Of a DNA stretch of 64,000 nt, positions 7,877 through 15,724 are shown one piece after another. This DNA is from JACDAN01 sp963827705. Lineage in GTDB: Bacteria; Actinomycetota; Thermoleophilia; Gaiellales; Gaiellaceae. The translations under genes and the position numbers were made by a program. The first letter of the stretch is position 1, and every line of letters starts with the position of its first letter. Under the pieces are notes generated by a model. That model had not been told where the DNA came from. It did not search any database and was given only the letters and a program-made list of their open reading frames with translations. The stretch is from positions 62,001 to 126,000 of the forward strand of contig CAWHBN010000022.1 in assembly GCA_963827705.1 (NCBI GenBank), in the 5' to 3' direction.

Positions 7877-9298
7877 CTAGACGCGGCTGGGTAAAGCCTC
7901 GTCCAAGCTCCTGTTCGGAGTTTGCAAAGACGCCGGAGCGGCCGGGAAGCGGACCTCGGCCCGCGCGCCGCCCGTCGCCCTGTTGGCGATCCGGGCCGCG
8001 CCTCCCCACCGCCGGGCGAGGGTCGCGACGATCGCCAGGCCGAGGCCCGTGCCGGGCGTCCCCTGCCCGCCGCTGCCGCGAGCGAACCGCTCGAACACCT
8101 GCTCCTCCTCGCCGGGCTCGAGGCCCGGCCCTTCGTCCGAGACCGCGACGACGACGTCAGGGCCCTCTCGGCCACACTCCAGAGTGACGGTCCCACCGTC
8201 CGGCGAGTAGACGAGCGCGTTCTCGACCAGGTTGTCGAGGATGATCGCAAGGTCCTCGTCCGAGACGGCGGCGAGACCGGGGTCTCGACAGTCCAGGTCG
8301 AGCCGGTGGCCGCCGAGCGCCGCCCGTTCGTCCCAGCGTTCTCGCGCTCTTTCCAGTGCCTCGGCCGCGGAGATCGCCTGCCGGGCGGGAGGCCGGTCGC
8401 CCTCCCGGGCGAGCGTCAAGAGCGCGGTCAGGAGACTCGCGAGACGCTCGACCTCGCGCTCGGCGGCGTCGAGCTCGTCCGCGAGCTCCGGTCCGGCCTT
8501 GAGCGACGCGGCCTCCAGCCGAAGCCGAAGACCGGTGAGAGGCGTGCGCAGCTGGTGCGAGGCGTTCGCCACGAACTCCCGCTGGGCCACGAGAACCTGT
8601 TCCAGCCGGCCGGTCATGTCGTTGAAGGCGTGCGCGACCTCGCGATTCTCCGTCGAGCCCTCGGGCTCCGCGCGGGCGCCGAGGTCCCCGGCCTCCACAC
8701 GCCGTGCGGTCGCCGCAAGCCGCTGAAGCGGCCTGGCGAGGGTTCCGGCGAGAAACCAGGCGAAGGCGAGCCCCAGCACGAGCGCGATCAATCCGATCCC
8801 GATCAGCCCGAGGATGTCGCGTCGCACCCTCCTGTCGATCGCGTCGACACTCTGCGTCACCCGGACGGCGCCGCCGACGGAGTCGCCGACGACCACTGGA
8901 ACCGCGGTGAAGAGGAGCGATTCGCCGAGGGTGTCGCTGAACCTCCGGCCCTGGGAGACACCGCCGTCGAGAGCCGCCTGGATCTCCGGCCGGTCGCGGT
9001 AGTTGCCGGTCTGGTCTCCTGAGTCGGCGACGATCCGGCCCTGCCGATCGACGACCAGCACGCGGCCGCCCGATTCACTCGCTGCGCGATCCGCGATCCT
9101 CGTCAGATCGCGGGCGTCGCCGGATCCCAGCTCCGCCGCAGCGCTCGCCGCCACCAGCTGTGCCTCGGCGGCCGCCTGCGCCTTCACCTCCGCGTCCACC
9201 CGTCGGGAGACGTTGAGGATGAGCGGCACCTCGAGCGCGACGATCACGAGGATCAGCACATACGCGAAGGCCGCGAGGAGACGTGTGCGAAGGCTCAC
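7877..9298 (-). CDS. sensor histidine kinase
   Basis: 473 residues, partner of the response regulator just upstream (GTGA overlap at 9295-9298 fixes the GTG start). Helix 5-28, an extracytoplasmic sensor (about 30-160, with VLVVDRQGRIVADSGDQTGN typical of CACHE-like folds), second helix about 161-184, HAMP, then the dimerisation and phosphoacceptor helix with His248 in NASHQLRTPLTGL. The ATPase domain has the N box (DNLVENALVYSP), DEGPGL and GTGLGLAI. All catalytic motifs are present. The signal is unknown; copper or redox stress is a guess from the nearby cupredoxin. Confidence 0.92.
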   Translation of the reverse strand: MSLRTRLLAAFAYVLILVIVALEVPLILNVSRRVDAEVKAQAAAEAQLVAASAAAELGSGDARDLTRIADRAASESGGRVLVVDRQGRIVADSGDQTGNYRDRPEIQAALDGGVSQGRRFSDTLGESLLFTAVPVVVGDSVGGAVRVTQSVDAIDRRVRRDILGLIGIGLIALVLGLAFAWFLAGTLARPLQRLAATARRVEAGDLGARAEPEGSTENREVAHAFNDMTGRLEQVLVAQREFVANASHQLRTPLTGLRLRLEAASLKAGPELADELDAAEREVERLASLLTALLTLAREGDRPPARQAISAAEALERARERWDERAALGGHRLDLDCRDPGLAAVSDEDLAIILDNLVENALVYSPDGGTVTLECGREGPDVVVAVSDEGPGLEPGEEEQVFERFARGSGGQGTPGTGLGLAIVATLARRWGGAARIANRATGGARAEVRFPAAPASLQTPNRSLDEALPSRV

Positions 9299-10005
9299 AG
9301 CTCGTCGGTGCCGGCGAAGCGGAAGCCGACGCCGCGGACGGTGTGGATGTAGCGCGGATCGGCGGAATCGTCGCCCAGTTTCTTCCGGAGGCCGCTCACG
9401 TGGACGTCGAGCGTCTTGGTGGATCCGAACCAGTTCGTGTCCCACACCTCGTCGATCAGCCGCTCGCGCGTGACGACCGAGCCTGCGTTCTCCATCAGCA
9501 GGCGCAGGAGGTCGAACTCCTTGCGGCTGAGCTCGAGCTCGTCGCCATGGAAGGTGGTTGAGCGCCGGTCCGGGTCGAGGCGCACCTCGCCGACCTCGAT
9601 GGCGCCCTCCGGCCGCTGCTCGCCGGCCTCCGCGACTCGCCGGAGGACGGCCCGGACGCGAGCCACGAGCTCCCGCGCGCTGAACGGCTTCACCACGTAG
9701 TCGTCGGCTCCGAGCTCCAGGCCGGCCACCCGGTCGGCCTCCTCGCCGCGGGCGGTGAGCATGATGATCGGGACCTGCGACGTGCGGCGCAGCTCTCGCG
9801 CGACGTCGAAGCCGGACCCGTCCGGCAGCATCACGTCGAGGAGCACGAGGTCAGGCCGCGTGTCGGCCGCAGTCCCGAGCGCCGAGGCCGCGGTCCCGGC
9901 CACGGACGTCTCGAAGCCCTCGCGCGCGAGGGCCTCCGAGAGCGGCGCGGTGATCGATTCCTCGTCCTCGACGAGGAGGATTCGGCGCTTCCTTCCGATT
10001 TGCAT
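9295..10005 (-). CDS. OmpR/PhoB-family response regulator
   Basis: 236 residues. Receiver domain with phosphoacceptor Asp58 (LVLLDVMLP), acidic pair in ILLVEDEE, Thr in MLTAR and Lys in VVKPFSARE; then a winged-helix DNA-binding domain (RKEFDLLRLLMENAG, HVSGLRKKLG, IHTVRGVGFRF). The ATG at 10005 is chosen because sequence before it does not belong to the fold. Acts with the histidine kinase encoded immediately downstream. Likely first gene of a three-gene unit. Confidence 0.93.
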   Translation of the reverse strand: MQIGRKRRILLVEDEESITAPLSEALAREGFETSVAGTAASALGTAADTRPDLVLLDVMLPDGSGFDVARELRRTSQVPIIMLTARGEEADRVAGLELGADDYVVKPFSARELVARVRAVLRRVAEAGEQRPEGAIEVGEVRLDPDRRSTTFHGDELELSRKEFDLLRLLMENAGSVVTRERLIDEVWDTNWFGSTKTLDVHVSGLRKKLGDDSADPRYIHTVRGVGFRFAGTDEL

Positions 10006-10030
10006 GAGTCTCCTATACCCGCAAACATGC

Positions 10031-10067
10031 CGAGGCGGCCCCGGGGAGAGAGCCAAGGGCCGCCTCG
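10031..10067 (-). terminator. stem-loop after the cupredoxin gene
   Basis: Eleven-base perfect arms (CGAGGCGGCCC and complement, 10031-10041 and 10057-10067) with a 15-base loop lie between the cupredoxin stop and the response-regulator start. No T-run follows, so it would work as a GC-rich hairpin terminator or as an mRNA end protector. Confidence 0.55.
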
Positions 10068-10083
10068 ACGTTGTGCCGCATCG

Positions 10084-10440
10084 TTAGCGGGCGATGAAGC
10101 TGCCCCGCATTCCGTCCTCTGCGTGGTCGCTGACGCCGCACCAGAACGAGTAGCGGACGCCCTTCTTGAGCCGGACAGTCAGCGTCGCGGCGCGGCCGGG
10201 GATCAGGACGCTGGTCTTCCAACGCTTCCCGCCGCCGCGGACCCAGAAGTCGTGGGCCTCGTCGCCGCGGTTGCGGACGACGAACTTCACGAGCCCGGCC
10301 CTCGGCTTCGTCGCGAGCGAGATCCGGCCGTCGACCTCGCTCACTCGGACGGTCTGCGGGGCGCCGGCCCCGATCGTCGGGATAGCGAGCGCCGCGGTCG
10401 CGACTGCTGCGGCGAACAGGATTCCTACGGTCTTCTTCAT
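10084..10440 (-). CDS. exported cupredoxin (blue-copper protein)
   Basis: 118 residues with a Sec signal (MKKTVGILFAAAVATAALAI) and a small beta-barrel. Type 1 copper ligands can be read: His63 in EAHDFWV, then Cys101, His106 and Met111 in WCGVSDHAEDGM, a C-x4-H-x4-M arrangement. Probably an extracytoplasmic electron carrier or copper chaperone. The ATG at 10440 is preceded by AAGGAG at good spacing, so the longer open frame upstream is not used. Lies 28 bp after the repeat-containing exported protein and before the two-component system on the same strand. Confidence 0.8.
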   Translation of the reverse strand: MKKTVGILFAAAVATAALAIPTIGAGAPQTVRVSEVDGRISLATKPRAGLVKFVVRNRGDEAHDFWVRGGGKRWKTSVLIPGRAATLTVRLKKGVRYSFWCGVSDHAEDGMRGSFIAR

Positions 10441-10468
10441 GTGGGCGATCTCCTTGTCGGTTGGTTGG

Positions 10469-10978
10469 CTAGTCGTCGTCGGAGCCGTGGCCCGACCCCG
10501 AGTTGTCGTCGTCTCCACCGCGGTCGTCGTCGGAGCCGCGGTTCGAGCCCGAGCGGTCGTCGTGGCGATCGTCACCCCGCCCCGGGCCGCGGTTCGGGCC
10601 AGAGCGGTCGTCGTCGTCACGGTCGTCGGTCGTGGTGGCTCCGCCGGCGCAGCGCGGATCGTTCGCGTGCTCGGCCTCGTCACATGGACCGCTGATGTCC
10701 TCGCCGGTCGTGGTGCCCACGGTCCCGGTCGCTCCCGGAGCGACACCCGCGCAGCGCGGGTCGTTCGCGTGCTCGGCCTCGTCGCACGGACCACTGATGT
10801 CCTCGCCGGTCGTGGTGCCGACTGTCGGCGTGGTCTGCGTCTCGGCCGTGGTCGTCTCGTTCGTCGTCGTGCCCGTGGTGGTGAAGCCGGACGAGTCGTC
10901 CGAGATCGCACCACCCGCGAGCGCGCCGCCTGCGGCGAGCAGCACGAAGGCCGCCAGCCCGATGATCAACTTGTTCAT
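10469..10978 (-). CDS. exported Thr/Asp-rich protein with a duplicated two-cysteine motif
   Basis: 169 residues. Signal or anchor MNKLIIGLAAFVLLAAGGAL, a Thr-rich linker (TTTGTTTNETTTAETQ), two copies of a 24-residue unit containing GPCDEAEHANDPRC, and a tail rich in Asp, Gly, Arg and Ser. The unit is repeated at DNA level (72 bp, period 102 bp). The ATG at 10978 is chosen for its strong AGGAGG ribosome site, about 5 bases upstream; an earlier in-frame start exists at 11002. The acidic tail could bind metal ions or the wall. Same overall design as the broken gene at 7499-7866. Function unknown. Confidence 0.7.
   Translation of the reverse strand: MNKLIIGLAAFVLLAAGGALAGGAISDDSSGFTTTGTTTNETTTAETQTTPTVGTTTGEDISGPCDEAEHANDPRCAGVAPGATGTVGTTTGEDISGPCDEAEHANDPRCAGGATTTDDRDDDDRSGPNRGPGRGDDRHDDRSGSNRGSDDDRGGDDDNSGSGHGSDDD
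10649..10822. repeat. two 72-bp direct repeats inside the exported protein gene
   Basis: Copies at 10649-10720 and 10751-10822 differ at only a few positions and encode the same 24 residues (VGTTTGEDISGPCDEAEHAN followed by DPRC). The 30-bp spacer is not repeated. High identity suggests a recent in-frame duplication or gene conversion. Confidence 0.8.
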
Positions 10979-11064
10979 TGCTCCTCCTTTTGGCATGGCC
11001 ACAGGGTCGCGAACGACCTCCCAAGAGCCGGCCAGGCCCGATCAAGAGGAGCGGAAAGCCTTGG

Positions 11065-11805
11065 TTAAGACTTGGTATCGCCGGGGAGCCGGATGCCGGC
11101 GGCGCGGCGGCGAAGCTCCGGGACCGGGTCCGCCTCGGGCCGTGCGACGAGCAGGACGGCGCCGTAGCCCTCGCCCGCGAGCGCGTCGACGAGCAACTGG
11201 AGCCCCAGGGCGAGCGCGAACGCCTTGTGCGCCTGCTCCCCGCCGAAGGGGACGAGCTGGTCGGGCTCTGCGAGCCCCGCGATCACGTCTCCGTAGGTCA
11301 CGGCGCCCATCGAGACGTCGGCGACGACGGGCTCGCCGTCCGAGCTGGGAATCGCGATCGAGAGCGGATTCGTGCCGGCGAGCGGCGGGCCGCCCTCCGG
11401 ATGGCCGAGCCGCGCCGGCGAAGTCGCGGTCAGGGCGGCGACGAGGCCGGCCTCGGCCAGCCGGCGCGTGTAGTGGCCGAGCATCCCGGTCGGAAAGCAG
11501 TGAGAGGCGACGACGATCCGCGCCCGCTCCGGCGGAGAGGCGATCTGTTCGTCGCAGACCGCAGCCAGCGTCAGGTAGCCGACTGCGCCGTTTCCGTCCC
11601 ACCGCTCGTAGCCCTCGTCCGCGACGAGCCGCGTCGGCTCGGCCTCGGGGTCCACGTCCTGCGTCGCGAGCCACTCGACCCGGGAGAAGCCGTGTCCCCG
11701 CTTCCCACGCCGCTCCGCGTCGAGGAAGTGCTCGGCGAGGACGGCCGAGCGACGTTCGTCGAACCCGAGCGCGCGAAGCCGCGGGACGACGTCCTCGGAC
11801 TGCAA
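11065..11805 (-). CDS. short Ldh2-family (malate/L-lactate/ureidoglycolate dehydrogenase-like) oxidoreductase
   Basis: 246 residues against about 330-350 for the family. The N-terminal helix with RRGKRGHGFSRVEWL and the core TGMLGHYTRRLAEAGLVA, TSPARLGHPEGG and PLAGTNPLSIAIPS place it in the Ldh2 NAD(P)H-dependent group, and PFGGEQAHKAFALALGLQLL matches the late conserved block. Segments between are short. The normally Asn-His containing motif is replaced by SHCFPTGMLG. Substrate cannot be assigned. TTG start at 11805 lies 4 bp after the mrp stop, so the two are co-transcribed. Confidence 0.7.
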   Translation of the reverse strand: MQSEDVVPRLRALGFDERRSAVLAEHFLDAERRGKRGHGFSRVEWLATQDVDPEAEPTRLVADEGYERWDGNGAVGYLTLAAVCDEQIASPPERARIVVASHCFPTGMLGHYTRRLAEAGLVAALTATSPARLGHPEGGPPLAGTNPLSIAIPSSDGEPVVADVSMGAVTYGDVIAGLAEPDQLVPFGGEQAHKAFALALGLQLLVDALAGEGYGAVLLVARPEADPVPELRRRAAGIRLPGDTKS

Positions 11806-11809
11806 GGTG

Positions 11810-12916
11810 CTAGCTCGAGGCGCCGACGACGGGGAGCGGCTTCACGATTCCGAGCCCCTCCTCGCGACGCGTGGCGGCGATCGCCTCTGCGAGCCGGAGG
11901 ATCTCGACGGACGCCTCGGCCTCGGGCTCCGCCCAGACGAGCGGCTCGCCTCGGTCCGCGCTCTCGCGGAGGCGCGGGTCGAGCGGGATCTTCCCCAGCA
12001 GCGGCACGCCGAGCTCGGCGGCGAGCGCCTCGCCCCCGCCGGAGCCAAAGATCTCCTCGCCGCTCCCGACGAGAGACGACATGTTCTCGACGGCGCCGAC
12101 GAGCCGCATGTTCGTGGTACGGGCCATCTGCGCGGCTCGGACGGCTACTTGCTGCGCCGCCGGCTGCGGCGTCGTCACGACGACGACCTCCGCGCGCGGC
12201 AGCAGCTGCCCAAGCGAGATGGAGACGTCGCCGGTCCCTGGGGGCATGTCCACGAGCAGCGTGTCCAGCTGGCCCCAATGGACGTCCGACAGGAACTGCT
12301 CGAGTGCCCGGTGCAGCATCGGCCCGCGCCACATCACCGGCTCGTTCTCGTCGAGGAAGAAGCCGATCGACATCAGCTTCAGCTCGTCGCGCACGGGCGG
12401 GACGATCATGCGGTCGACCACCACCGGCCGCTGGTGGACGCCCAGCATGTGCGGGATCGAGTGCCCGTAGACGTCGGCGTCGAGCACGCCGACCCGGTGA
12501 CCGAGCCGGTCGAACGCCGCGGCGAGGTTCACCGTGAGCGTCGACTTGCCGACGCCGCCCTTGCCCGAGGCGACGGCGATCACGCGCGTCGAGCGGTCGA
12601 GCGAGATGCCCTTCGTGCGCTCGTTCACGCCGCCGCGGAGACGCGTCGTCAGCGCCGCCTTCTCCTCCGGGCTCATGACGTCGAACTCGAGCGAGACCGT
12701 CTCGACCCCAGGCAGCGGCGAGAGCTCGCGCTGCACCTGCTCCTCGAAGCTGTGCCGGAGCGGGCAGCCGGGCACGGTGAGCGCGATCGTGACCACGAGA
12801 TGTGAGCCGCGGACGTCGACGTCGCGCACCATCCCGAGCTCCGTGACGGGCTTCTTCAGCTCGGGGTCGTAGACCTTTCCGAGCGCCTCGGTGATCTGCT
12901 CCGGCGTGGGCTGCAT
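11810..12916 (-). CDS. mrp: Mrp/NBP35-type iron-sulfur cluster carrier ATPase
   Basis: 368 residues. N-terminal MIP18/DUF59 domain (about 1-90: GKVYDPELKKPVTELGM, LTVPGCPLR) then a deviant Walker A GKGGVGKST, DADVYGHSIPHML, LLVDMPPGTGD and the FGSGGGEALA block. The family loads or transfers Fe-S clusters to apoproteins. The CxxC pair of classical Mrp/ApbC (after ENMS) is absent; the text there is ENMSSLVGSGEEIFG. Actinobacterial homologues commonly lack it, so cluster binding may differ. ATG start directly preceded by non-coding sequence. Confidence 0.88.
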   Translation of the reverse strand: MQPTPEQITEALGKVYDPELKKPVTELGMVRDVDVRGSHLVVTIALTVPGCPLRHSFEEQVQRELSPLPGVETVSLEFDVMSPEEKAALTTRLRGGVNERTKGISLDRSTRVIAVASGKGGVGKSTLTVNLAAAFDRLGHRVGVLDADVYGHSIPHMLGVHQRPVVVDRMIVPPVRDELKLMSIGFFLDENEPVMWRGPMLHRALEQFLSDVHWGQLDTLLVDMPPGTGDVSISLGQLLPRAEVVVVTTPQPAAQQVAVRAAQMARTTNMRLVGAVENMSSLVGSGEEIFGSGGGEALAAELGVPLLGKIPLDPRLRESADRGEPLVWAEPEAEASVEILRLAEAIAATRREEGLGIVKPLPVVGASS

Positions 12917-12943
12917 TTCACCGAACAGCCTAGACGCCGAGCA

Positions 12944-12979
12944 CCGCGCGGAGCCGGAGCCGGTTTCCGGCTGGCGCGG
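12944..12979 (-). terminator. hairpin downstream of the phosphatase gene
   Basis: Two nested stems, CCGCGC/GCGCGG and AGCCGG/CCGGCT, form a compact GC-rich hairpin in the 70-bp gap between the phosphatase stop (12987) and the mrp start. No T-run. It could separate the two minus-strand transcription units. Confidence 0.4.
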
Positions 12980-12986
12980 ATCTCGC

Positions 12987-13793
12987 TCACATGACGAGGA
13001 TTTCCCCCAAACGGTCTCTCAACTCCTCGGTGGGAGCGGCGACGAGCACGCCGTGCGGGCGCGTGTCGAGCGGTGTGCCGTCCCACGGCCCGGCATCCGC
13101 GAACCCGATCGACAGGCCGACCTCGCGGACGAGAAGCTGCGCAGCAGCCGTGTCCACCGACCGCACCTCGCGGAGCGAGCAGACCGCGTCCACCCGTCCG
13201 GCGGCGAGCTGGCACAGCGAAAGGGCAAGCGAGCCCGTGATCCGGAACCGCTGCGCATAGCCGACGAGCGCCTCGGCGTGGTCGGCGACCGACGCGGCGA
13301 GCGTCCCTTCCATGGCGAGGATCTCCACCGTTTCCTTCGGACGGACCGCGCCGAGGGGCTCGCCGTCGAGCAGCGCGCCACCACCCTTTGCGGCCGTCCA
13401 CTCCTCGCCGGTCCCGAAGTCGTGCACGTAGCCGAACACGACGTCCCCCATCGTCGCGCCCTCGGCGACCGCAATCGAGAGGCAGAAGTTCCGCAATCCC
13501 CGCTTGGCGTTCACAGAACCGTCGATCGGGTCGACTACGACGTGCAGCTCGGAGGAGCCGAACAGGCGCTCGCCGAGCTCCTCCGAGACGAGCGTGAACT
13601 CCTTTCCGCCCCGATGGAGCTCCTCCAGCCTGGCGACGACGGCCCGCTCGGCGGCATCGTCGATCGCCGTCGTGTCGTCGCCACCCTCGCCGGCTGCGAT
13701 GACGGGCTCCCGCTCGACCCGGGTCGGAAGCTCTTCCAACACGCGCGTGATGTCCTGCGCCGCCGCGCGGAAGGCGTCGAGCCAAGGCTGCAC
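12987..13793 (-). CDS. inositol-monophosphatase-family phosphatase
   Basis: 268 residues. Metal and phosphate motifs of the IMPase/FBPase fold: DDTTAIDDAAE, SEELGE, VVDPIDGSVNAKRG and, late, SVDTAAAQLLVREVG with the last metal-binding Asp. Substrate may be inositol phosphate, a sugar bisphosphate or an adenosine bisphosphate; the sequence does not settle it. GTG start overlaps the DUF1015 stop by one base, so the pair is coupled. Confidence 0.85.
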   Translation of the reverse strand: MQPWLDAFRAAAQDITRVLEELPTRVEREPVIAAGEGGDDTTAIDDAAERAVVARLEELHRGGKEFTLVSEELGERLFGSSELHVVVDPIDGSVNAKRGLRNFCLSIAVAEGATMGDVVFGYVHDFGTGEEWTAAKGGGALLDGEPLGAVRPKETVEILAMEGTLAASVADHAEALVGYAQRFRITGSLALSLCQLAAGRVDAVCSLREVRSVDTAAAQLLVREVGLSIGFADAGPWDGTPLDTRPHGVLVAAPTEELRDRLGEILVM

Positions 13794-14845
13794 TAGGCGT
13801 CCAGCGGGAGGAAGAGGAGCCCCGAGAGCAGCTTGGGGTAGAAGTAGGTCGTCTTCTGCGGCAAGGTCTCGCCTGCCTGCGCGAAGCGGAAGACATCCTC
13901 GATGCGCGTCGGCCGCACGATGAACGCGCCCTCCGCGTCTCCTTGCTCGACGGCCTCGACGGCCTCGTCCACGGACGGCGTGTACCGCACCGGGCCAGGG
14001 GCGAGTGCTTCGACGAGCTGGACGTCGAGCGCGCCCTCCTCGCCCTCGATGAGCGCCGCTCCGCCCTTCCGGTAGACGACGGCCGCGGCACGCTCGGGAG
14101 GCTGCGCCTCGAGCTGCGCGAGCGCGTCCTCGAGTCCCTGGGTGGGGCTCGTGCCGTTGGCGTGCTCGGCGATCCTGTGCGTCGGGAAGATCATCAGCCC
14201 CGGATCGTCGGTCGAGACCAGCACGACGAGGATGTCCTCCACGCCCGAGGCCACGGCCGTCTCGTACCGGTGGTGCCCGTCGGCGATCAGCAGCTGCTTG
14301 TCGGCGAACGCCTCCGCGATGCCGTCAGGCGGGATCCGCCACAGACGCGTCCCTTCCGCCTCCAGCTCCGGCTCTCCTGCCGGATGCTCGTACGGAGGCG
14401 CGCCGTCGTAGAGGAGGAAGATCGGCTCGGGGTGCGCCCCGAGCGCCTCCAGCAGCCGCTTTCGCCCTTCCTTGGGCTCCGCGTGCGTCCGCTCGTGTGG
14501 CAGGACGACTCGGCTCTCGTACGGCTCGACCTTCAGCCCGGCGACCAGCCCGCGGCGAGTGCGCTCGATCCCGTCGGGCCCCACGTACCGCTGCTCGAGC
14601 GCCCAGAAGGTCGGCTCCTCGTCTCGCACGAGGACTCCGTCGGAAAGCCACTCGCGCCACAGGCTCGCAGCGTCGCTCTCGTCGTCCGGGAGCGTGAGGT
14701 GGACGACGTTCAGCGGGCTCCGCTCGCGGAGCTCCTCGCGCTGCGCCTCGTCGATTACGTCGTAGGGCGGCGCCACGAGCGGTTCGAGCGGACCGGCGAC
14801 CGACGTGTCGTAGCGCACGGCCCGAATCGGCTTGACCACGGCCAT
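13793..14845 (-). CDS. DUF1015 family protein
   Basis: 350 residues, a full-length DUF1015 protein: VAPPYDVIDEAQREEL, NVVHLTLP, LPHERTHAEPKEGR, LLIADGHHRYETA and a C-terminal QKTTYFYPKLLSGLLF. The conserved GHHRYETA and ER/H clusters suggest a hydrolase or kinase-like active site, but no activity is established. First gene of the DUF1015-phosphatase pair; diverges from the YhaM-like gene with 43 bp between starts, which must hold both promoters. Confidence 0.85.
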   Translation of the reverse strand: MAVVKPIRAVRYDTSVAGPLEPLVAPPYDVIDEAQREELRERSPLNVVHLTLPDDESDAASLWREWLSDGVLVRDEEPTFWALEQRYVGPDGIERTRRGLVAGLKVEPYESRVVLPHERTHAEPKEGRKRLLEALGAHPEPIFLLYDGAPPYEHPAGEPELEAEGTRLWRIPPDGIAEAFADKQLLIADGHHRYETAVASGVEDILVVLVSTDDPGLMIFPTHRIAEHANGTSPTQGLEDALAQLEAQPPERAAAVVYRKGGAALIEGEEGALDVQLVEALAPGPVRYTPSVDEAVEAVEQGDAEGAFIVRPTRIEDVFRFAQAGETLPQKTTYFYPKLLSGLLFLPLDA

Positions 14846-14888
14846 CTGAGTCGGACGTTACATCCTCCGTGCTCCATAGACTCGGGCC

Positions 14889-15722
14889 GTGAGCACGATC
14901 GCGGACCTCGCCGAGAACCGCGTCGTCGAGGGCACGTATGCGGTCGCGCGGAAGGAACGGCGGCGGACGAAGACGGGCTCCGACTACCTCGCGCTGGAGC
15001 TCGTCGACCCGAGCGGGAAGATCGAGGCGCGGGTCTGGAACGACGTGGAGCTGCTCGATTCCCGGTTCGGCGAGGGCGATGCCGTGCGGGTCCTCGGACG
15101 GGTGGACAAGTACCGGGACCGCCTCCAGCTCGACGTCCGCTCGCTCGAGCCGGCCGAGGGCCAGGATCCCTCCGAGCTGACGCCGGCGCTCCGTCGCGAT
15201 GCTGACGAGCTGGACGGCTTCCTCGAGTTCCTGGGCGGCGAGCTCTCGCACGCCGGCCTGAAGACGCTCGTGGGCCGGTTTCTCGACGACTCGCGGTACC
15301 GCAGCCGGCTGCGCGAGCTTCCGGCCCATCCCGGAGTCCATCACGACTATGCCGGCGGGCTTCTGGAGCACACGGTGGCGGTCGCGACGCTCTGCCGAGA
15401 GACGGCACAAGTGCACCCACGGCTCCGGCACGACCTGCTCGTCGCCGCCGCGATCCTCCACGACGCCGGCAGGACGCTGGAGCTCGGGCGGGGACCCTCC
15501 TTCGCGCCGACCGATGAGGGGCGCCTGCTCGGACACGTCCAGCTCGGGATCCGGCTGATCGAGTCGCAGGCCGGCGGCCTGGAGCGCGGAGTACTGGCCG
15601 AGGTCGTCCACGCGGTCGCGGTCCACCACGACGCGCGGGCGGCGCGAACGGCAGAGGCGGCGGTGCTCTACCACGCGAACCAGCTGGACGCCGTCGCAGC
15701 GACCAGGCCTATTCCGGACTAA
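14889..15722 (+). CDS. OB-fold and HD-domain 3'-5' exoribonuclease, YhaM-like
   Basis: 277 residues. An OB-fold nucleic-acid-binding domain (about 10-80: YAVARKERRRTKTGSDYLAL, VWNDVELLDSRF, VRVLGRVDKYRDRLQLDV) is followed by an HD phosphohydrolase domain with HPGVHHDYAGGLLEHTVAV, AAAILHDAG and a later histidine-rich VHAVAVHHD. This order matches YhaM-type RNA 3' exonucleases. GTG start at 14889 in a tight divergent arrangement. The DMT permease follows after 2 bp. Confidence 0.85.
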   Translation: MSTIADLAENRVVEGTYAVARKERRRTKTGSDYLALELVDPSGKIEARVWNDVELLDSRFGEGDAVRVLGRVDKYRDRLQLDVRSLEPAEGQDPSELTPALRRDADELDGFLEFLGGELSHAGLKTLVGRFLDDSRYRSRLRELPAHPGVHHDYAGGLLEHTVAVATLCRETAQVHPRLRHDLLVAAAILHDAGRTLELGRGPSFAPTDEGRLLGHVQLGIRLIESQAGGLERGVLAEVVHAVAVHHDARAARTAEAAVLYHANQLDAVAATRPIPD

Positions 15723-15724
15723 CC

